A stretch of DNA of 64,000 bases, from the NCBI GenBank assembly GCA_024226935.1, contig JAAELK010000499.1, positions 1 to 64,000 of the forward strand, given 5' to 3'. The position numbers and the translations under genes were made by a program. This stretch comes from Desulfobacteraceae bacterium. Lineage in GTDB: Bacteria > Desulfobacterota > Desulfobacteria > Desulfobacterales > Desulfobacteraceae. Below the pieces are notes generated by a model. It was not told where the DNA came from and searched no databases. It saw only the letters and a list, made by a program, of their open reading frames with translations. Positions 26,073 to 34,711 of the stretch are shown here, piece by piece. Numbering within the stretch: the stretch's first letter is position 1; each line of letters starts with the position of its first letter.

Positions 26073-26231
26073 CTAAGTGAATATGGGAAGCCTGCTTAAT
26101 TGCAGGCTTTTTTTGTTATCTTCTAAATATTCTTCAAGTATTGGTAAATCTTTCCAAGAATAAATTTTTATAGAAATTTGATTTCCTTTTTGAACTGCAA
26201 TTGCCTGTTTTTTTGTTGTCGAATCAATCAT
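26073..26231 (-). CDS. Possible 52-residue protein or truncated gene
   Basis: The frame reads MIDSTTKKQAIAVQKGNQIS, then YSWKDLPILEEYLE, and its end runs through the adhE terminator hairpin to a stop just after adhE. The first 40 residues look protein-like, while the last dozen are encoded by the hairpin, suggesting that the original 3' end was lost. No clear ribosome site. Family not recognised. Confidence 0.35.
   Translation of the reverse strand: MIDSTTKKQAIAVQKGNQISIKIYSWKDLPILEEYLEDNKKSLQLSRLPIFT
26088..26114 (+). terminator. Rho-independent terminator of adhE
   Basis: AAGCCTGC, a 6-base loop, GCAGGCTT and a run of T follow the adhE stop by about 20 bases, a textbook intrinsic terminator. 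Confidence 0.9.
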
Positions 26232-26328
26232 AATTTATTTTTTTTTCATATAACCCCCAAATAGTCAGCGCTGTAGAGCGCAGCAAAGCTTTATGGAGGC
26301 CGTGTTTATTTGCCTTGCTAACATGAAT

Positions 26329-26754
26329 TTAGTATGCTTTTAAAAGCTCATCAATAACAGGCTCTATTTTGCTTTTGGTTCCTTTCCACTTTGTCAGAGA
26401 AAATCCACCTTTACCTTTTAAGTGATACTCAGCATAGGCAACTTGTCTTCCTTGATTTTTAATTCGAATTTCGGCATGTGACAGATAAGGAGTAATATCC
26501 CAAGATCTCAGTGCAGTATAAGTTAAGATGTATTCACAATTGCTTGATGTGGGATCAGAATACACTTCTGTGGTTATACCGTGTTTTTCAAACCCATCTT
26601 GTAACACAGTAATGAAGTCACTGACCCTTACCTTTGGATTTTCTTGTATACAAATATGCTGTAATAAAAGTGATTTATCGACTGGTCTGACAGTCATTGC
26701 TGTACATCCAGCTAAAACAATCATTCCAAAAAATATAACAAAGTTTCTTAGCAT
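26329..26754 (-). CDS. Sbal_3080-type lipoprotein
   Basis: This 141-residue protein has a lipoprotein signal (FVIFFGMIVLAGC, lipobox LAGC near residue 17). The mature part has HICIQENPKVRVSDFI, EKHGITTEVYSD and AYAEYHLKGKGGFSLTKWKGTKSK, which match the Sbal_3080 family of small lipoproteins known mainly from gammaproteobacteria; function unknown. Its presence beside a gammaproteobacterial-type adhE supports a shared donor. The start at 26754 is used because the longer frame overlaps the methyltransferase gene, whose stop is 4 bases upstream. Confidence 0.75.
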   Translation of the reverse strand: MLRNFVIFFGMIVLAGCTAMTVRPVDKSLLLQHICIQENPKVRVSDFITVLQDGFEKHGITTEVYSDPTSSNCEYILTYTALRSWDITPYLSHAEIRIKNQGRQVAYAEYHLKGKGGFSLTKWKGTKSKIEPVIDELLKAY

Positions 26755-26758
26755 ATGC

Positions 26759-27523
26759 TTATTCTTTTTTACGACAATAGAAAGCAAAATATTCTCCTTT
26801 TTGTGCTGGTTCTTTTCCAGTAAGGTCTTTAGCTGTAGTAATATCAATGAAACCGGCTTCGGCTAAAAGAGGCGTGAGTTCATTAACCCCATACATTTTT
26901 TCAACTTCTACTATTTTGATGACTTTATTAGTCTGTGGATAAATAAACCAACTATATTCATGGAAATGAGTTTCATCAGCCCATTTTTCTGAAAGAGCAA
27001 AACAATCTGATAATTGCTGCCAATTACGAACTTTTTTCATAGGGTAAATTTTTTGTTTTCCTGCGACATTTGAAATAAACCATCCACCTGGAATTAAGGC
27101 GTCATGAATTCTTTTGAAATCTTGGACGACTTCTGAAGGTGAAAGTTGCCCGGGACAATACCAGCCTGCCCAAGCAAGAGCATAGCTTTCAGATGTTTCC
27201 AACCCAGAACAGGTCATTACCTTAAAAAAAACATCTGCATTGGTATTATTGTTTTTAGCTATTTCAATATATTTATCACCAGGATCAAACGCAAAAACTC
27301 GAAAACCTCTTTTAGCAAATTCTATTGCATGGTATCCCAAGCCACACCCAATATCTAATACTTGATGTGGTGGTTGAATATTTGATAATGATGTAATTTG
27401 TTCAACCATTTTATTGGCAATTTCAGGTGTGTTGAAAAGCCAGTTTCTGTAATATTTTAAAAGAATTTCTTGAATTATAGGATGATCCCAAGACCATTGA
27501 ATTTCAGTTATTTCATTTTCCAT
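26759..27523 (-). CDS. SAM-dependent methyltransferase
   Basis: This 254-residue class I methyltransferase has the SAM-binding motif VLDIGCGLGYHAIEFAKRG near residue 55 and the following acidic VFAFDPGDKYIEIAK. A post-motif loop (LAWAGWYCPGQLSPSEVVQDF) and GGWFISNVAGKQK complete the fold. It resembles small-molecule methyltransferases, but the substrate is not known. ATG 27523 has TGGAG upstream. It is the first gene of a pair with the lipoprotein and lies between the direct repeats. Confidence 0.8.
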   Translation of the reverse strand: MENEITEIQWSWDHPIIQEILLKYYRNWLFNTPEIANKMVEQITSLSNIQPPHQVLDIGCGLGYHAIEFAKRGFRVFAFDPGDKYIEIAKNNNTNADVFFKVMTCSGLETSESYALAWAGWYCPGQLSPSEVVQDFKRIHDALIPGGWFISNVAGKQKIYPMKKVRNWQQLSDCFALSEKWADETHFHEYSWFIYPQTNKVIKIVEVEKMYGVNELTPLLAEAGFIDITTAKDLTGKEPAQKGEYFAFYCRKKE

Positions 27524-27870
27524 ATTTGCTCCATTTCCAAAAACATAATACGGGACGAAGTCAGCACCATCATTATGGCGGCGTTTGGTCGCCATGAACA
27601 AATAATTATACAGGTTAGTATAAACAAAAAACTATTAGCAGAAATTTGTATCAACATTTCAAACACGTGTAAAGATATTTCGGCAGAGTAATTCTATCGG
27701 AAATCTTTGAAGTTCAATTTTAAAAGATAATTGGAGTTACGTACAGATTATCCTATGGATAATAGCCATAAGATGTTCAGAGTATCAATGATACCAATTC
27801 AAATCTTGATGAAATTTTTTAGGCCTTGACATAAGGCAGGGTTTTTATATAACAAGAAAATTTTAAATAT

Positions 27871-27940
27871 CTGATATTGCCTGGTAAATTTTCTGATATT
27901 GCCCGCAAGTTTAGCACCTGATACTCCCCGGATAATTATA
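27871..27940. repeat. Three degenerate ~24-bp tandem repeats
   Basis: CTGATATTGCC recurs at 27871 and 27893, and CTGATACTCCC at 27918, each followed by a similar AT-rich segment. The wider stretch 27524-28060 contains no gene. These repeats and the right copy of the 45-bp repeat lie between the methyltransferase gene and tRNA-Gln. Confidence 0.45.
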
Positions 27941-27975
27941 CTATTTTATATGGGCATTTTCACAAAAGTTCACGC

Positions 27976-28021
27976 TGCATCAGATTAAAAACTGGGATAA
28001 ATACCCCTAAAAGCAAAAAAG
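27976..28021 (+). repeat. Right copy of the imperfect ~45-bp direct repeat
   Basis: This matches 22713-22757 in the same orientation (TCAGAT, CTGGGATAA, TACC, AGCAAAAAAG). It ends 40 bp before the 3' end of tRNA-Gln. With the left copy it may mark the ends of the segment holding adhE. Confidence 0.55.
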
Positions 28022-28060
28022 GCTTCCAACTTGAAAAGCTGAAAACCTGTTGCTGTTAAG

Positions 28061-28134
28061 TGGCTGGGTGATAAGGATTTGAACCTTAATTGACGGAGTC
28101 AGAGTCCGTAGTCCTACCATTGGACGATCACCCA
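28061..28134 (-). tRNA. tRNA-Gln (anticodon CTG)
   Basis: On the minus strand TGGGTGA opens the acceptor stem and pairs with TCACCCA, followed by GCCA, so CCA is encoded. The anticodon arm ACGGA-CTCTGAC-TCCGT gives CTG, reading CAG. The T arm has GGTTCAAATCC. It is transcribed toward the accessory region, so its 3' end faces the adhE segment, the usual orientation for tRNA-linked integration. Confidence 0.92.
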
Positions 28135-28356
28135 CCAGATTTAACGTCTGGGTATATACATCAAACTTGGAAATGAGTCAAGAATTATCTTGGTTGAAAA
28201 TTTGGTAATTGTTAAAATATATGATAGGTTTTTTAATCAGGAGCACGTGGGAAAGGGTATTTTTATCCCATTTCTGGAAATATCGGGCCGGAAAATTGTC
28301 AGGAGTACAAAAAAATGCGGATTGATCTCAAATGTTAATCTATCAGGAGGTGGGGT

Positions 28357-28641
28357 ATGACAGTTACAGTGTTGATTAAAAGAAAAGTGGTTCGCGGCAA
28401 GGGGGAGCTTCTTGAAAATCTTTACCGGGAGTTGATCGCCCTTGCCATGCAGCAAACAGGATATTTGGAGGCTAAAACCATGAAGCGGGTGGATATTCCG
28501 GATGAGTATCTGGTGATTTCCAAGTGGAAACACATTGACGATTGGTCAAAATGGCTCATAAGTGAGGGCCGCAGGTCATATCAGGAAAGAATTGATGCCT
28601 TGACCGATTCAAAAACGAGATTTGAAATATATGAGCACTGA
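28357..28641 (+). CDS. Antibiotic biosynthesis monooxygenase (ABM) domain protein
   Basis: This 94-residue protein is a single ferredoxin-like ABM domain: VTVLIKRKVVRGKGELLENL, a helix LYRELIALAMQQTGYLEAKTM, and the signature YLVISKWKHIDDWSKWL. Such proteins are usually dimers acting on quinones, haem or as small structural partners. The gene has AGGAGG at 7 bases. It precedes larE by 6 bases, so they are likely one transcript. Confidence 0.85.
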   Translation: MTVTVLIKRKVVRGKGELLENLYRELIALAMQQTGYLEAKTMKRVDIPDEYLVISKWKHIDDWSKWLISEGRRSYQERIDALTDSKTRFEIYEH

Positions 28642-28647
28642 TTATAG

Positions 28648-29457
28648 ATGAAAGCGATATCGACATATTTTGATAAAATTGAGCATCTGGACAGATCATT
28701 AAAGGGAATGAAGAAGATCGCCCTGGCATTTTCGGGTGGAGTGGATTCCCATTTTCTTCTGGCGTCGGCAAAGAGGGCGGGGCTTGAAAAGCTTTTGGCC
28801 ATCACTGTGTCATCACAGTTTTTCACAGAAGAAGAAAAGGATCGGGCAAAAAAACTGGCAGATTCCCTGGGAGTGGACTATATCTGCCTGGATCTGGATA
28901 TTCTGGGGCAGGCCCGGGTGGTTCAAAATACTCCCCGAAGATGTTATTTTTGTAAGGCTAAAATTTTTTCTTTGATCCGGGAAACCGCGATTCAAAATGG
29001 AATAGATACTTGGATGCATGCTGTTAATGTGGATGATCTGGGTGATTACCGTCCCGGGCTTGAGGCGGCAAAAGAGTTAGGTTTTATTGCTCCCCTGGTG
29101 GAGGCTGGATTTTCGAAAAAAGAGATCAGGGCCTGTTCAAAACATATGGGCCTTGGGACCTGGGATTTACCGTCCCAGTCCTGTTTAGCCACGAGAATTC
29201 CCTATGATGATCCGATTACCCGGGAGAAACTTGAGATGGTGGATCAAGGGGAGTCGTTTTTGCGCAAGCTTGGGTTTAACAACTTTCGGGTGCGGTGTCA
29301 CGGGACGCTTGCCCGGATCGAAATGGATACTAAACTTATCGCATCTCTCATGGAAAAAGATAAGCGGCGGGTCATATCCCGGGGATTAAAGAAAATCGGA
29401 TTTAAATATGTTTCCTGGGATCTTGACGGGTATAAAACAGGGAATATGAATCCATAA
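28648..29457 (+). CDS. larE: ATP-dependent sacrificial sulfur transferase LarE
   Basis: The protein has 269 residues. The PP-loop SGGVDSHFLL (near residue 30) adenylates the carboxyl of the pyridinium dicarboxylate, and the sulfur donor Cys is in SQSCLATRIPY (near 178). PRRCYFCKAK (near 96) adds two Cys in CxxC spacing; with the third Cys these fit LarE types that hold an iron-sulfur cluster instead of sacrificing a cysteine. The enzyme makes the nickel-pincer cofactor of lactate racemase and relatives. LarB, LarC and LarA are not in the window. Confidence 0.88.
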   Translation: MKAISTYFDKIEHLDRSLKGMKKIALAFSGGVDSHFLLASAKRAGLEKLLAITVSSQFFTEEEKDRAKKLADSLGVDYICLDLDILGQARVVQNTPRRCYFCKAKIFSLIRETAIQNGIDTWMHAVNVDDLGDYRPGLEAAKELGFIAPLVEAGFSKKEIRACSKHMGLGTWDLPSQSCLATRIPYDDPITREKLEMVDQGESFLRKLGFNNFRVRCHGTLARIEMDTKLIASLMEKDKRRVISRGLKKIGFKYVSWDLDGYKTGNMNP

Positions 29458-29464
29458 TAATGGG

Positions 29465-29569
29465 ATGCAGAGGCAATATTCATTGGCAATATCTGAAAGG
29501 GTGTTTGTTATTCATCTTGAAGATGGCGATATGGTCCATGTGACCGTTGAAGCCTTTGCTCGGGAGTAG
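29465..29569 (+). pseudogene. Truncated PPC (DUF296) domain fragment
   Basis: A 34-residue frame starts 8 bases after larE and reads ISERVFVIHLEDGDMVHVTV, then EAFARE and a stop. This is the first strand and helix of a PPC/DUF296 domain (typical opening RVFVLRLEDGDxVxEAIEAFA), which is normally about 120 residues. The rest of the domain is missing. A stem-loop follows. Confidence 0.55.
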
Positions 29570-29578
29570 AGAGGTTAC

Positions 29579-29616
29579 AAAGAACATGAAAAGATTATTG
29601 TTTTTTCATGTTCTTT
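29579..29616. terminator. Bidirectional terminator between larE and ndk
   Basis: AAAGAACATGAAAA and its perfect 14-bp complement TTTTCATGTTCTTT flank a 10-base loop between convergent genes. A-runs and T-runs at the edges allow it to act on both strands. Confidence 0.7.
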
Positions 29617-29639
29617 GTTTATTTTGGAATCGTCCTGTT

Positions 29640-30059
29640 TTATCTGTTCTGGATTTCAAGGCCGTTAAAAAAATAATTAATTTCAAAGGCAGCTGTTTCG
29701 GGTGCATCTGAACCATGAACTACATTTTTTTCAATATCGGTTGCAAAGTCTTTTCGAATGGTGCCTTCTTCTGCTTCCTTGAAATTAGTGGCACCCATAA
29801 GCTTTCTATTTCGTGCGATGACATCTTCTCCTTGGAGAATCATGACAACGATGGGGCCTGAGGTCATGAAATCGGTAAGACTGTCAAAAAAAGGTCTTTC
29901 TCTGTGTACTGCATAAAACCCTTGGGCCTGGGTCTTGGATAGTTGGATCATTTTCATTGCAGCTATTTTAATACCTTCGGTTTCAAACCGTCGGATGACT
30001 TCGCCTATAACGTTTTTTTGAACTCCGTCGGGTTTGATGATAGATAGTGTTTTTTTCAC
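29640..30059 (-). CDS. ndk: Nucleoside diphosphate kinase
   Basis: This 139-residue protein is full length. It moves phosphate between nucleoside di- and triphosphates through a phosphohistidine, visible in the active site [16 protein letters not shown] (His near 117). [18 protein letters not shown] and [17 protein letters not shown] are the family nucleotide-binding segments. It stands alone, convergent with larE. Confidence 0.97.
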   Translation of the reverse strand: MKKTLSIIKPDGVQKNVIGEVIRRFETEGIKIAAMKMIQLSKTQAQGFYAVHRERPFFDSLTDFMTSGPIVVMILQGEDVIARNRKLMGATNFKEAEEGTIRKDFATDIEKNVVHGSDAPETAAFEINYFFNGLEIQNR

Positions 30060-30193
30060 ATTTTTTTCCTTTTTATTGCAATTAATAATATTTTAAAAAG
30101 CGGGCTTGAAAAGTAGCATAACACTGTATTATAAGTCAATCATTATGGGGTGAGTTAAAAGTATAAATATGAGAGTAAAATATTAAGAGGAAA

Positions 30194-30814
30194 ATGGATA
30201 TTTTAAGGATAGGGGTGACAGGGTCGGCAGGATCGGGTAAAAGTATGGTTTGTCAGGCTTTTAAGGCCTTGGGGCTTGTGACTTTGGATTGTGATAAAAT
30301 TGCCCGACAGGTGGTTGAACCCGGACAAAAAGCCTATGAAAAGGTGGTGACTTGTTTTGGTCGGGATGTGATCAAGGAAGATAAAACTCTTGATAGAGCA
30401 ATGTTGCGAAATCTCATGGTCAACCGGCCGGATTTGCGAAAGCAATTGGAAGCGTTGCTTCATCCTCTTATTATAGAACAAATGGTGTTGCAGATTAAAA
30501 CCGCTGTTTATGATAGAGAACCAGCTTGCGCTGTGGAAGTTCCTCTTTTGTTTGAGTTGGGTATGGAGGATAAATTTGACGTTACCGTCCTCGTGGTGGC
30601 GACCCAGGCGGTTCTGTTGGAACGGATCTCTATGCGGGATAAAGTTTCAATAGAAAGTGCGGGAAAGATGCTGGATTTACAGATGTCCCAGTCTGAAAAA
30701 ATAAAATCTGCAGGGTATGTAATTGAAAATATAGGAAAATCCGGGGAGCTTTTTAGCTCAGTAGGAAAAATTTATGCTAAAATAAAAAAAGAATTCTTGA
30801 CAAGAAAACTATAA
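30194..30814 (+). CDS. coaE: Dephospho-CoA kinase
   Basis: This 206-residue protein catalyses the last step of coenzyme A synthesis. It has the P-loop GVTGSAGSGKSMVC near residue 8, then LDCDKIARQVVEPG and AVEVPLLFELGMEDKFD, all standard CoaE segments. The start follows AGAGGAAA. It precedes rho by 185 bp; no gene is seen in that gap, which is the likely rho leader. Confidence 0.95.
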   Translation: MDILRIGVTGSAGSGKSMVCQAFKALGLVTLDCDKIARQVVEPGQKAYEKVVTCFGRDVIKEDKTLDRAMLRNLMVNRPDLRKQLEALLHPLIIEQMVLQIKTAVYDREPACAVEVPLLFELGMEDKFDVTVLVVATQAVLLERISMRDKVSIESAGKMLDLQMSQSEKIKSAGYVIENIGKSGELFSSVGKIYAKIKKEFLTRKL

Positions 30815-30998
30815 TATTTTACGTTATTGAGAAACGTATAATAATTTTTGCTATATGTTTGGTTTCCCAACAAATCAATTAGGCTTCCAGATTATCAAGA
30901 TCAAAAAGGTATTCCTTAAATAAAACAATCCTAAAATAAACCAATCATTAAATAAACCAATGAAATACAAACTACTGAAAAACAAACCGGGAGATTGA

Positions 30999-32246
30999 AT
31001 GAATCTTGTAGACCTTAATAAAATGAAGATAAGTGAACTGACAAAACTTGCAAAAGAGTATAAAATTCAAGGATTTGGTGGTCTTAAAAAACAAGATTTA
31101 ATCTTTGCTTTACTCCAGGCCAATGTTGAAGAAAGCGGTCAGGTTTATGGTGAAGGTACCCTTGAAATTCTCCCCGATGGTTTTGGTTTTTTAAGGGCAC
31201 CAGGGTACAATTATCTTCCCGGCCCCGATGATATTTATGTCTCGCCATCCCAGATTCGGCGTTTTAATTTGAGAACTGGAGATACTGTTTCGGGTCAGGT
31301 GCGGCAGCCAAAGGACTCGGAGCGATATTTTGCCCTGCTGAAAGTGGAAGCGGTTAATTTTCAGAATCCTGAGCTTGCAGCCGAGACCATTCTATTTGAT
31401 AATCTTTTGCCCCTCTACCCGGATCGGAAGATGGTGCTTGAGGCGGAGGCGGATAATTATTCCATGCGTGTGCTTGATATGATGTGCCCCATTGGATTTG
31501 GCCAGAGGGGGTTGATCGTGTCTCCGCCTAAGGCTGGTAAAACAATGCTTTTACAGAATATTGCCAATTCTATGATCAAGGCCCACAAGGATATCGTGCC
31601 CATGATTGTCCTCATCGATGAGCGGCCGGAAGAAGTGACCGATATGGCTCGTTCCGTTGATGCTGAGGTGGTCAGCTCAACCTTTGATGAGCCTGCAGAA
31701 CGTCATGTTCAGGTGGCGGAAATGGTTATTGAAAAAGCCAAAAGGATTGTGGAGCAGGGTCATGATGTTGTAATACTTCTGGATAGTATCACGCGGCTTG
31801 CCCGGGCTTATAACTCAGTAATGCCGCCATCGGGGAAAATTCTTTCCGGTGGTGTGGATTCCAACGCCCTGGATCGACCCAAACGGTTTTTCGGTGCCGC
31901 TCGTAATATTGAAGATGGCGGTAGTCTGACCATTATTGCAACGGCCCTGGTCGATACCGGCAGTCGAATGGACGAGGTTATTTTTGAAGAGTTTAAGGGG
32001 ACGGGTAACCTGGAGTTGGTCTTGGACAGAAAACTTGCGGACAAAAGAATTTATCCTGCCATCGATATGAACAAGTCCGGGACCCGAAAAGAAGAACTGT
32101 TGATGGATCCCTCGGTTTTGAATCGTGTTTGGATCTTGAGAAAATTGTTGTCAAGTTTAAATTCTGTTGATAGTATGCAGTTTTTACTTGAAAAAATGAA
32201 AGGAACAAAGGATAATAAAGAGTTTCTTGATTTAATGAATTCCTAA
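30999..32246 (+). CDS. rho: Transcription termination factor Rho
   Basis: This 415-residue protein is full length. The N-terminal helix-extension-helix ([13 protein letters not shown]) and cold-shock-like RNA-binding domain ([22 protein letters not shown]) precede the ATPase domain with the P-loop [15 protein letters not shown] (near 180), [14 protein letters not shown], and the Q/R loops around [25 protein letters not shown]. The hexamer terminates transcription and is often autoregulated through its leader. It starts the rho-rpmE-prfA-prmC cluster typical of these bacteria. Confidence 0.98.
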   Translation: MNLVDLNKMKISELTKLAKEYKIQGFGGLKKQDLIFALLQANVEESGQVYGEGTLEILPDGFGFLRAPGYNYLPGPDDIYVSPSQIRRFNLRTGDTVSGQVRQPKDSERYFALLKVEAVNFQNPELAAETILFDNLLPLYPDRKMVLEAEADNYSMRVLDMMCPIGFGQRGLIVSPPKAGKTMLLQNIANSMIKAHKDIVPMIVLIDERPEEVTDMARSVDAEVVSSTFDEPAERHVQVAEMVIEKAKRIVEQGHDVVILLDSITRLARAYNSVMPPSGKILSGGVDSNALDRPKRFFGAARNIEDGGSLTIIATALVDTGSRMDEVIFEEFKGTGNLELVLDRKLADKRIYPAIDMNKSGTRKEELLMDPSVLNRVWILRKLLSSLNSVDSMQFLLEKMKGTKDNKEFLDLMNS

Positions 32247-32314
32247 GGATTCAGGATCGATATTATTTTTAATAAATGCCCCGATATGAGGGTTGGTAAG
32301 GAGTTTTACAGAAA

Positions 32315-32533
32315 ATGAAAAAAGAAATACATCCCCAATACACAAAGACTACGGCTTCTTGTGCCTGTGGTGCAGCATTTGAGGTGGGGTCCACAAGAGA
32401 AAATATCAAGGTTGAAATTTGTTCCAAATGTCATCCGTTTTTTACCGGAAAACAGAAATTGGTTGACTCTGCCGGTAGGATTGATCGCTTTAAAAAGAAA
32501 TATGCTGGATTTGACGCGACTAAACTCGTTTAA
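32315..32533 (+). CDS. rpmE: 50S ribosomal protein L31 (zinc-binding form)
   Basis: This 72-residue protein starts [19 protein letters not shown]. Two Cys pairs, CAC and later CSKC, coordinate zinc, so this is the C+ form rather than the zinc-free RpmE2. The ending [11 protein letters not shown] is conserved. AGGAG sits upstream of the start. Confidence 0.97.
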   Translation: MKKEIHPQYTKTTASCACGAAFEVGSTRENIKVEICSKCHPFFTGKQKLVDSAGRIDRFKKKYAGFDATKLV

Positions 32534-32556
32534 AAGCGACAATCTTAGAAAACCAG

Positions 32557-32585
32557 AAAAGGGGCTTTTTAAAACTGCCCCTTTT
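32557..32585 (+). terminator. Stem-loop between rpmE and prfA
   Basis: AAAAGGGGC and GCCCCTTTT form a 9-bp stem with an 11-base loop after rpmE. It ends with a short T-run only, so it may attenuate rather than stop transcription into prfA. Confidence 0.55.
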
Positions 32586-32611
32586 GCGTTTGTAATTATG
32601 ATTGATACATT

Positions 32612-33676
32612 ATGATTAATAAATTAAAAGGTATTGAAGAGCGGTTTGTCAAGCTTGAGCATCTGTTGAGTGATCCTGCTGTTATCTGTGATCAGAAAAA
32701 ATATCAGGAGTATCTGAAGGAGCATGGTGAGCTTAATAAAATTGTTCCGGTGTTCAGGGTTTATGAAGGGCTTTTGGGTGAACTCAAAGAGGCAAAAGAG
32801 TTTTTGCGTGATGATGATCCTGATATCCGCAGTATGGCAAAGGAAGAAGTTCCTAGTCTTGAAAAGGAAATTGCCGAGTTGGGTTCCCGGATCAATGTTC
32901 TTTTGATGCCGACAGATCCCCGGGATGCAAAGAATGTCCTCCTTGAAATCCGGGCAGGTACAGGCGGAGAAGAGGCAGGCCTTTTTGCGGGGGATCTTTT
33001 CAGGATGTACTCCAGGTATGCCGAATCAAAATCCTGGAAGATTGAAATTATTGAAAAGACCGATTCAAGTTCCGGCGGTTTTAAAGAGGTGGTTTCTCTT
33101 ATCCGGGGAAAAGGCGCTTTTTCCAGCTTTAAGTATGAAAGCGGTACTCATCGGGTGCAGCGGGTGCCGGAGACCGAGACCCAGGGTCGGGTTCACACTT
33201 CTGCTGTGACGGTGGCGGTTTTGCCCGAGGCTGAGGATATTGATGTTGAAATTGGTCCAACCGATCTCAAGATTGATGTGTTCAGGGCATCGGGCCCCGG
33301 TGGTCAGTCGGTTAATACCACGGATTCGGCCGTCAGAATTACCCATCTTCCCACGGGGATAGTGGCCACCTGTCAGGATGAAAAATCCCAGCACAAAAAC
33401 AGGGCCAAGGCTTTGGGGGTTTTAAAATCCCGTGTTCTCGATGCAAAAATCAGAGAAGAAGATGCAAAGAGAGCTGCTGATCGGAAAGGTCAGGTGGGTT
33501 CCGGAGACCGCAGCGGCAGGATCAGGACTTATAATTTTCCCCAGGGCAGGATGACAGATCATCGTGTCGGCCTCACCCTCTATCGCCTGGATGCTATTAT
33601 GGCGGGGGATATTCAGGACATTATTGATGAGCTTAAAACTTTTAATCAGGCCCAGTCATTAAAAGAGATTGGTTAG
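32612..33676 (+). CDS. prfA: Peptide chain release factor 1
   Basis: This 354-residue protein is full length. The GGQ motif for peptidyl-tRNA hydrolysis is in [20 protein letters not shown] (near residue 228), and a PxT-type anticodon-recognition loop is in [14 protein letters not shown]. It releases chains at UAA and UAG. prmC, which methylates the GGQ glutamine, follows by 8 bases. Confidence 0.97.
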   Translation: MINKLKGIEERFVKLEHLLSDPAVICDQKKYQEYLKEHGELNKIVPVFRVYEGLLGELKEAKEFLRDDDPDIRSMAKEEVPSLEKEIAELGSRINVLLMPTDPRDAKNVLLEIRAGTGGEEAGLFAGDLFRMYSRYAESKSWKIEIIEKTDSSSGGFKEVVSLIRGKGAFSSFKYESGTHRVQRVPETETQGRVHTSAVTVAVLPEAEDIDVEIGPTDLKIDVFRASGPGGQSVNTTDSAVRITHLPTGIVATCQDEKSQHKNRAKALGVLKSRVLDAKIREEDAKRAADRKGQVGSGDRSGRIRTYNFPQGRMTDHRVGLTLYRLDAIMAGDIQDIIDELKTFNQAQSLKEIG

Positions 33677-33683
33677 AAAAAAA

Positions 33684-34556
33684 ATGATTGACCGGACAAT
33701 CATAGAGAGTATTTCCTGGGCAGAATCTTATCTTAAAGATCATGGTATAGATAGTCCCCGGTTGACTGCCGAGATTTTTCTTTGTTTTAGCCTTGGTTTA
33801 GAGCGTCTTGATCTTTATCTTCAGCATGACAGGCCACTGGAAAAAAATGAGTTTGCCCGGTTTAAAGTTCTGGTGAAAAGAAGAATTGAGCGGGAACCGG
33901 TTGCGTATATCACAGGGGAGAAGGGTTTTTTTGAATCTGATTTTCAGGTTCAAAAAGGGGTTTTGATCCCCAGGCCGGATACCGAGGTGCTGGTTGAAAC
34001 GGCCATCGACTTGCTGGGGGCGTTGGAGGATCAATCCAGGGCAAAGAATGTGTTGGAGCTTGGTGTGGGGTCGGGTGCCATTGTGGTATCTCTGGCCAAA
34101 GCCTGTCCCGGGCATGTCTATTTTGGCTGTGATCTTTCCCGGATTGCCCTTGAGACAGCAATTGAAAATGCCTCCAATTTATCCCAAACTCCCATTCGAT
34201 TTTTCCAGGGCTCCTGGTTTGATGCTGTTGGTCCCGGGGAATCTTTCGATATGATCCTGTCTAATCCTCCTTATATTCCCACAAAAGATATAGAAAAATT
34301 GGCTTTGGAAATTAAAAACCATGAACCCTCTTTGGCGTTGGATGGCGGAGTGGGTGGGCTTGATTCCATTGCAAATATTTTGGATAATGCCCGGGGGCGT
34401 CTGGTGCCTGGAGGGCGGCTTCTTATTGAGATGGGCTTTGATCAAAGAGATGCGGTTTTGTCTTTAATAAGGACCTTTCCGGAATACGAAACCATTGAGT
34501 TTATAAGGGACCTTGCAGGACATGTCCGCCTCGTCTCTATCAAAAAAAGGAATTGA
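33684..34556 (+). CDS. prmC: Release factor glutamine methyltransferase
   Basis: This 290-residue protein has an N-terminal helical domain and a SAM domain (VLELGVGSGAIVVSLAKACPG near 120). The substrate-glutamine motif NPPYIP is in MILSNPPYIPTKD. It methylates the GGQ glutamine of PrfA and PrfB, fitting its place next to prfA. The ATG at 33684 is used; a TTG at 33669 overlaps the prfA stop and would add 5 residues. Neither has a strong ribosome site, so translation may be coupled to prfA. Confidence 0.95.
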   Translation: MIDRTIIESISWAESYLKDHGIDSPRLTAEIFLCFSLGLERLDLYLQHDRPLEKNEFARFKVLVKRRIEREPVAYITGEKGFFESDFQVQKGVLIPRPDTEVLVETAIDLLGALEDQSRAKNVLELGVGSGAIVVSLAKACPGHVYFGCDLSRIALETAIENASNLSQTPIRFFQGSWFDAVGPGESFDMILSNPPYIPTKDIEKLALEIKNHEPSLALDGGVGGLDSIANILDNARGRLVPGGRLLIEMGFDQRDAVLSLIRTFPEYETIEFIRDLAGHVRLVSIKKRN

Positions 34557-34711
34557 TTGTTTCATCCTTTTTTGATATATAAAGTAGGATTTTATATAAA
34601 TAAGTAAAAATACACATCCATGGACCTGGGATCAGGTGCTTTTAATTAAGTCGATTTTGGGGATGAAGTGGATGAAGGCAACAAAAACCATTAATTAATT
34701 TTGGAGAACAA

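Noticed and set aside
26240-26335. Possible integron attC site (ATAACCC ... TTGCTAAC)
   Set aside because: The right end lacks the GTTRRRY core in the needed orientation and no integrase is nearby.
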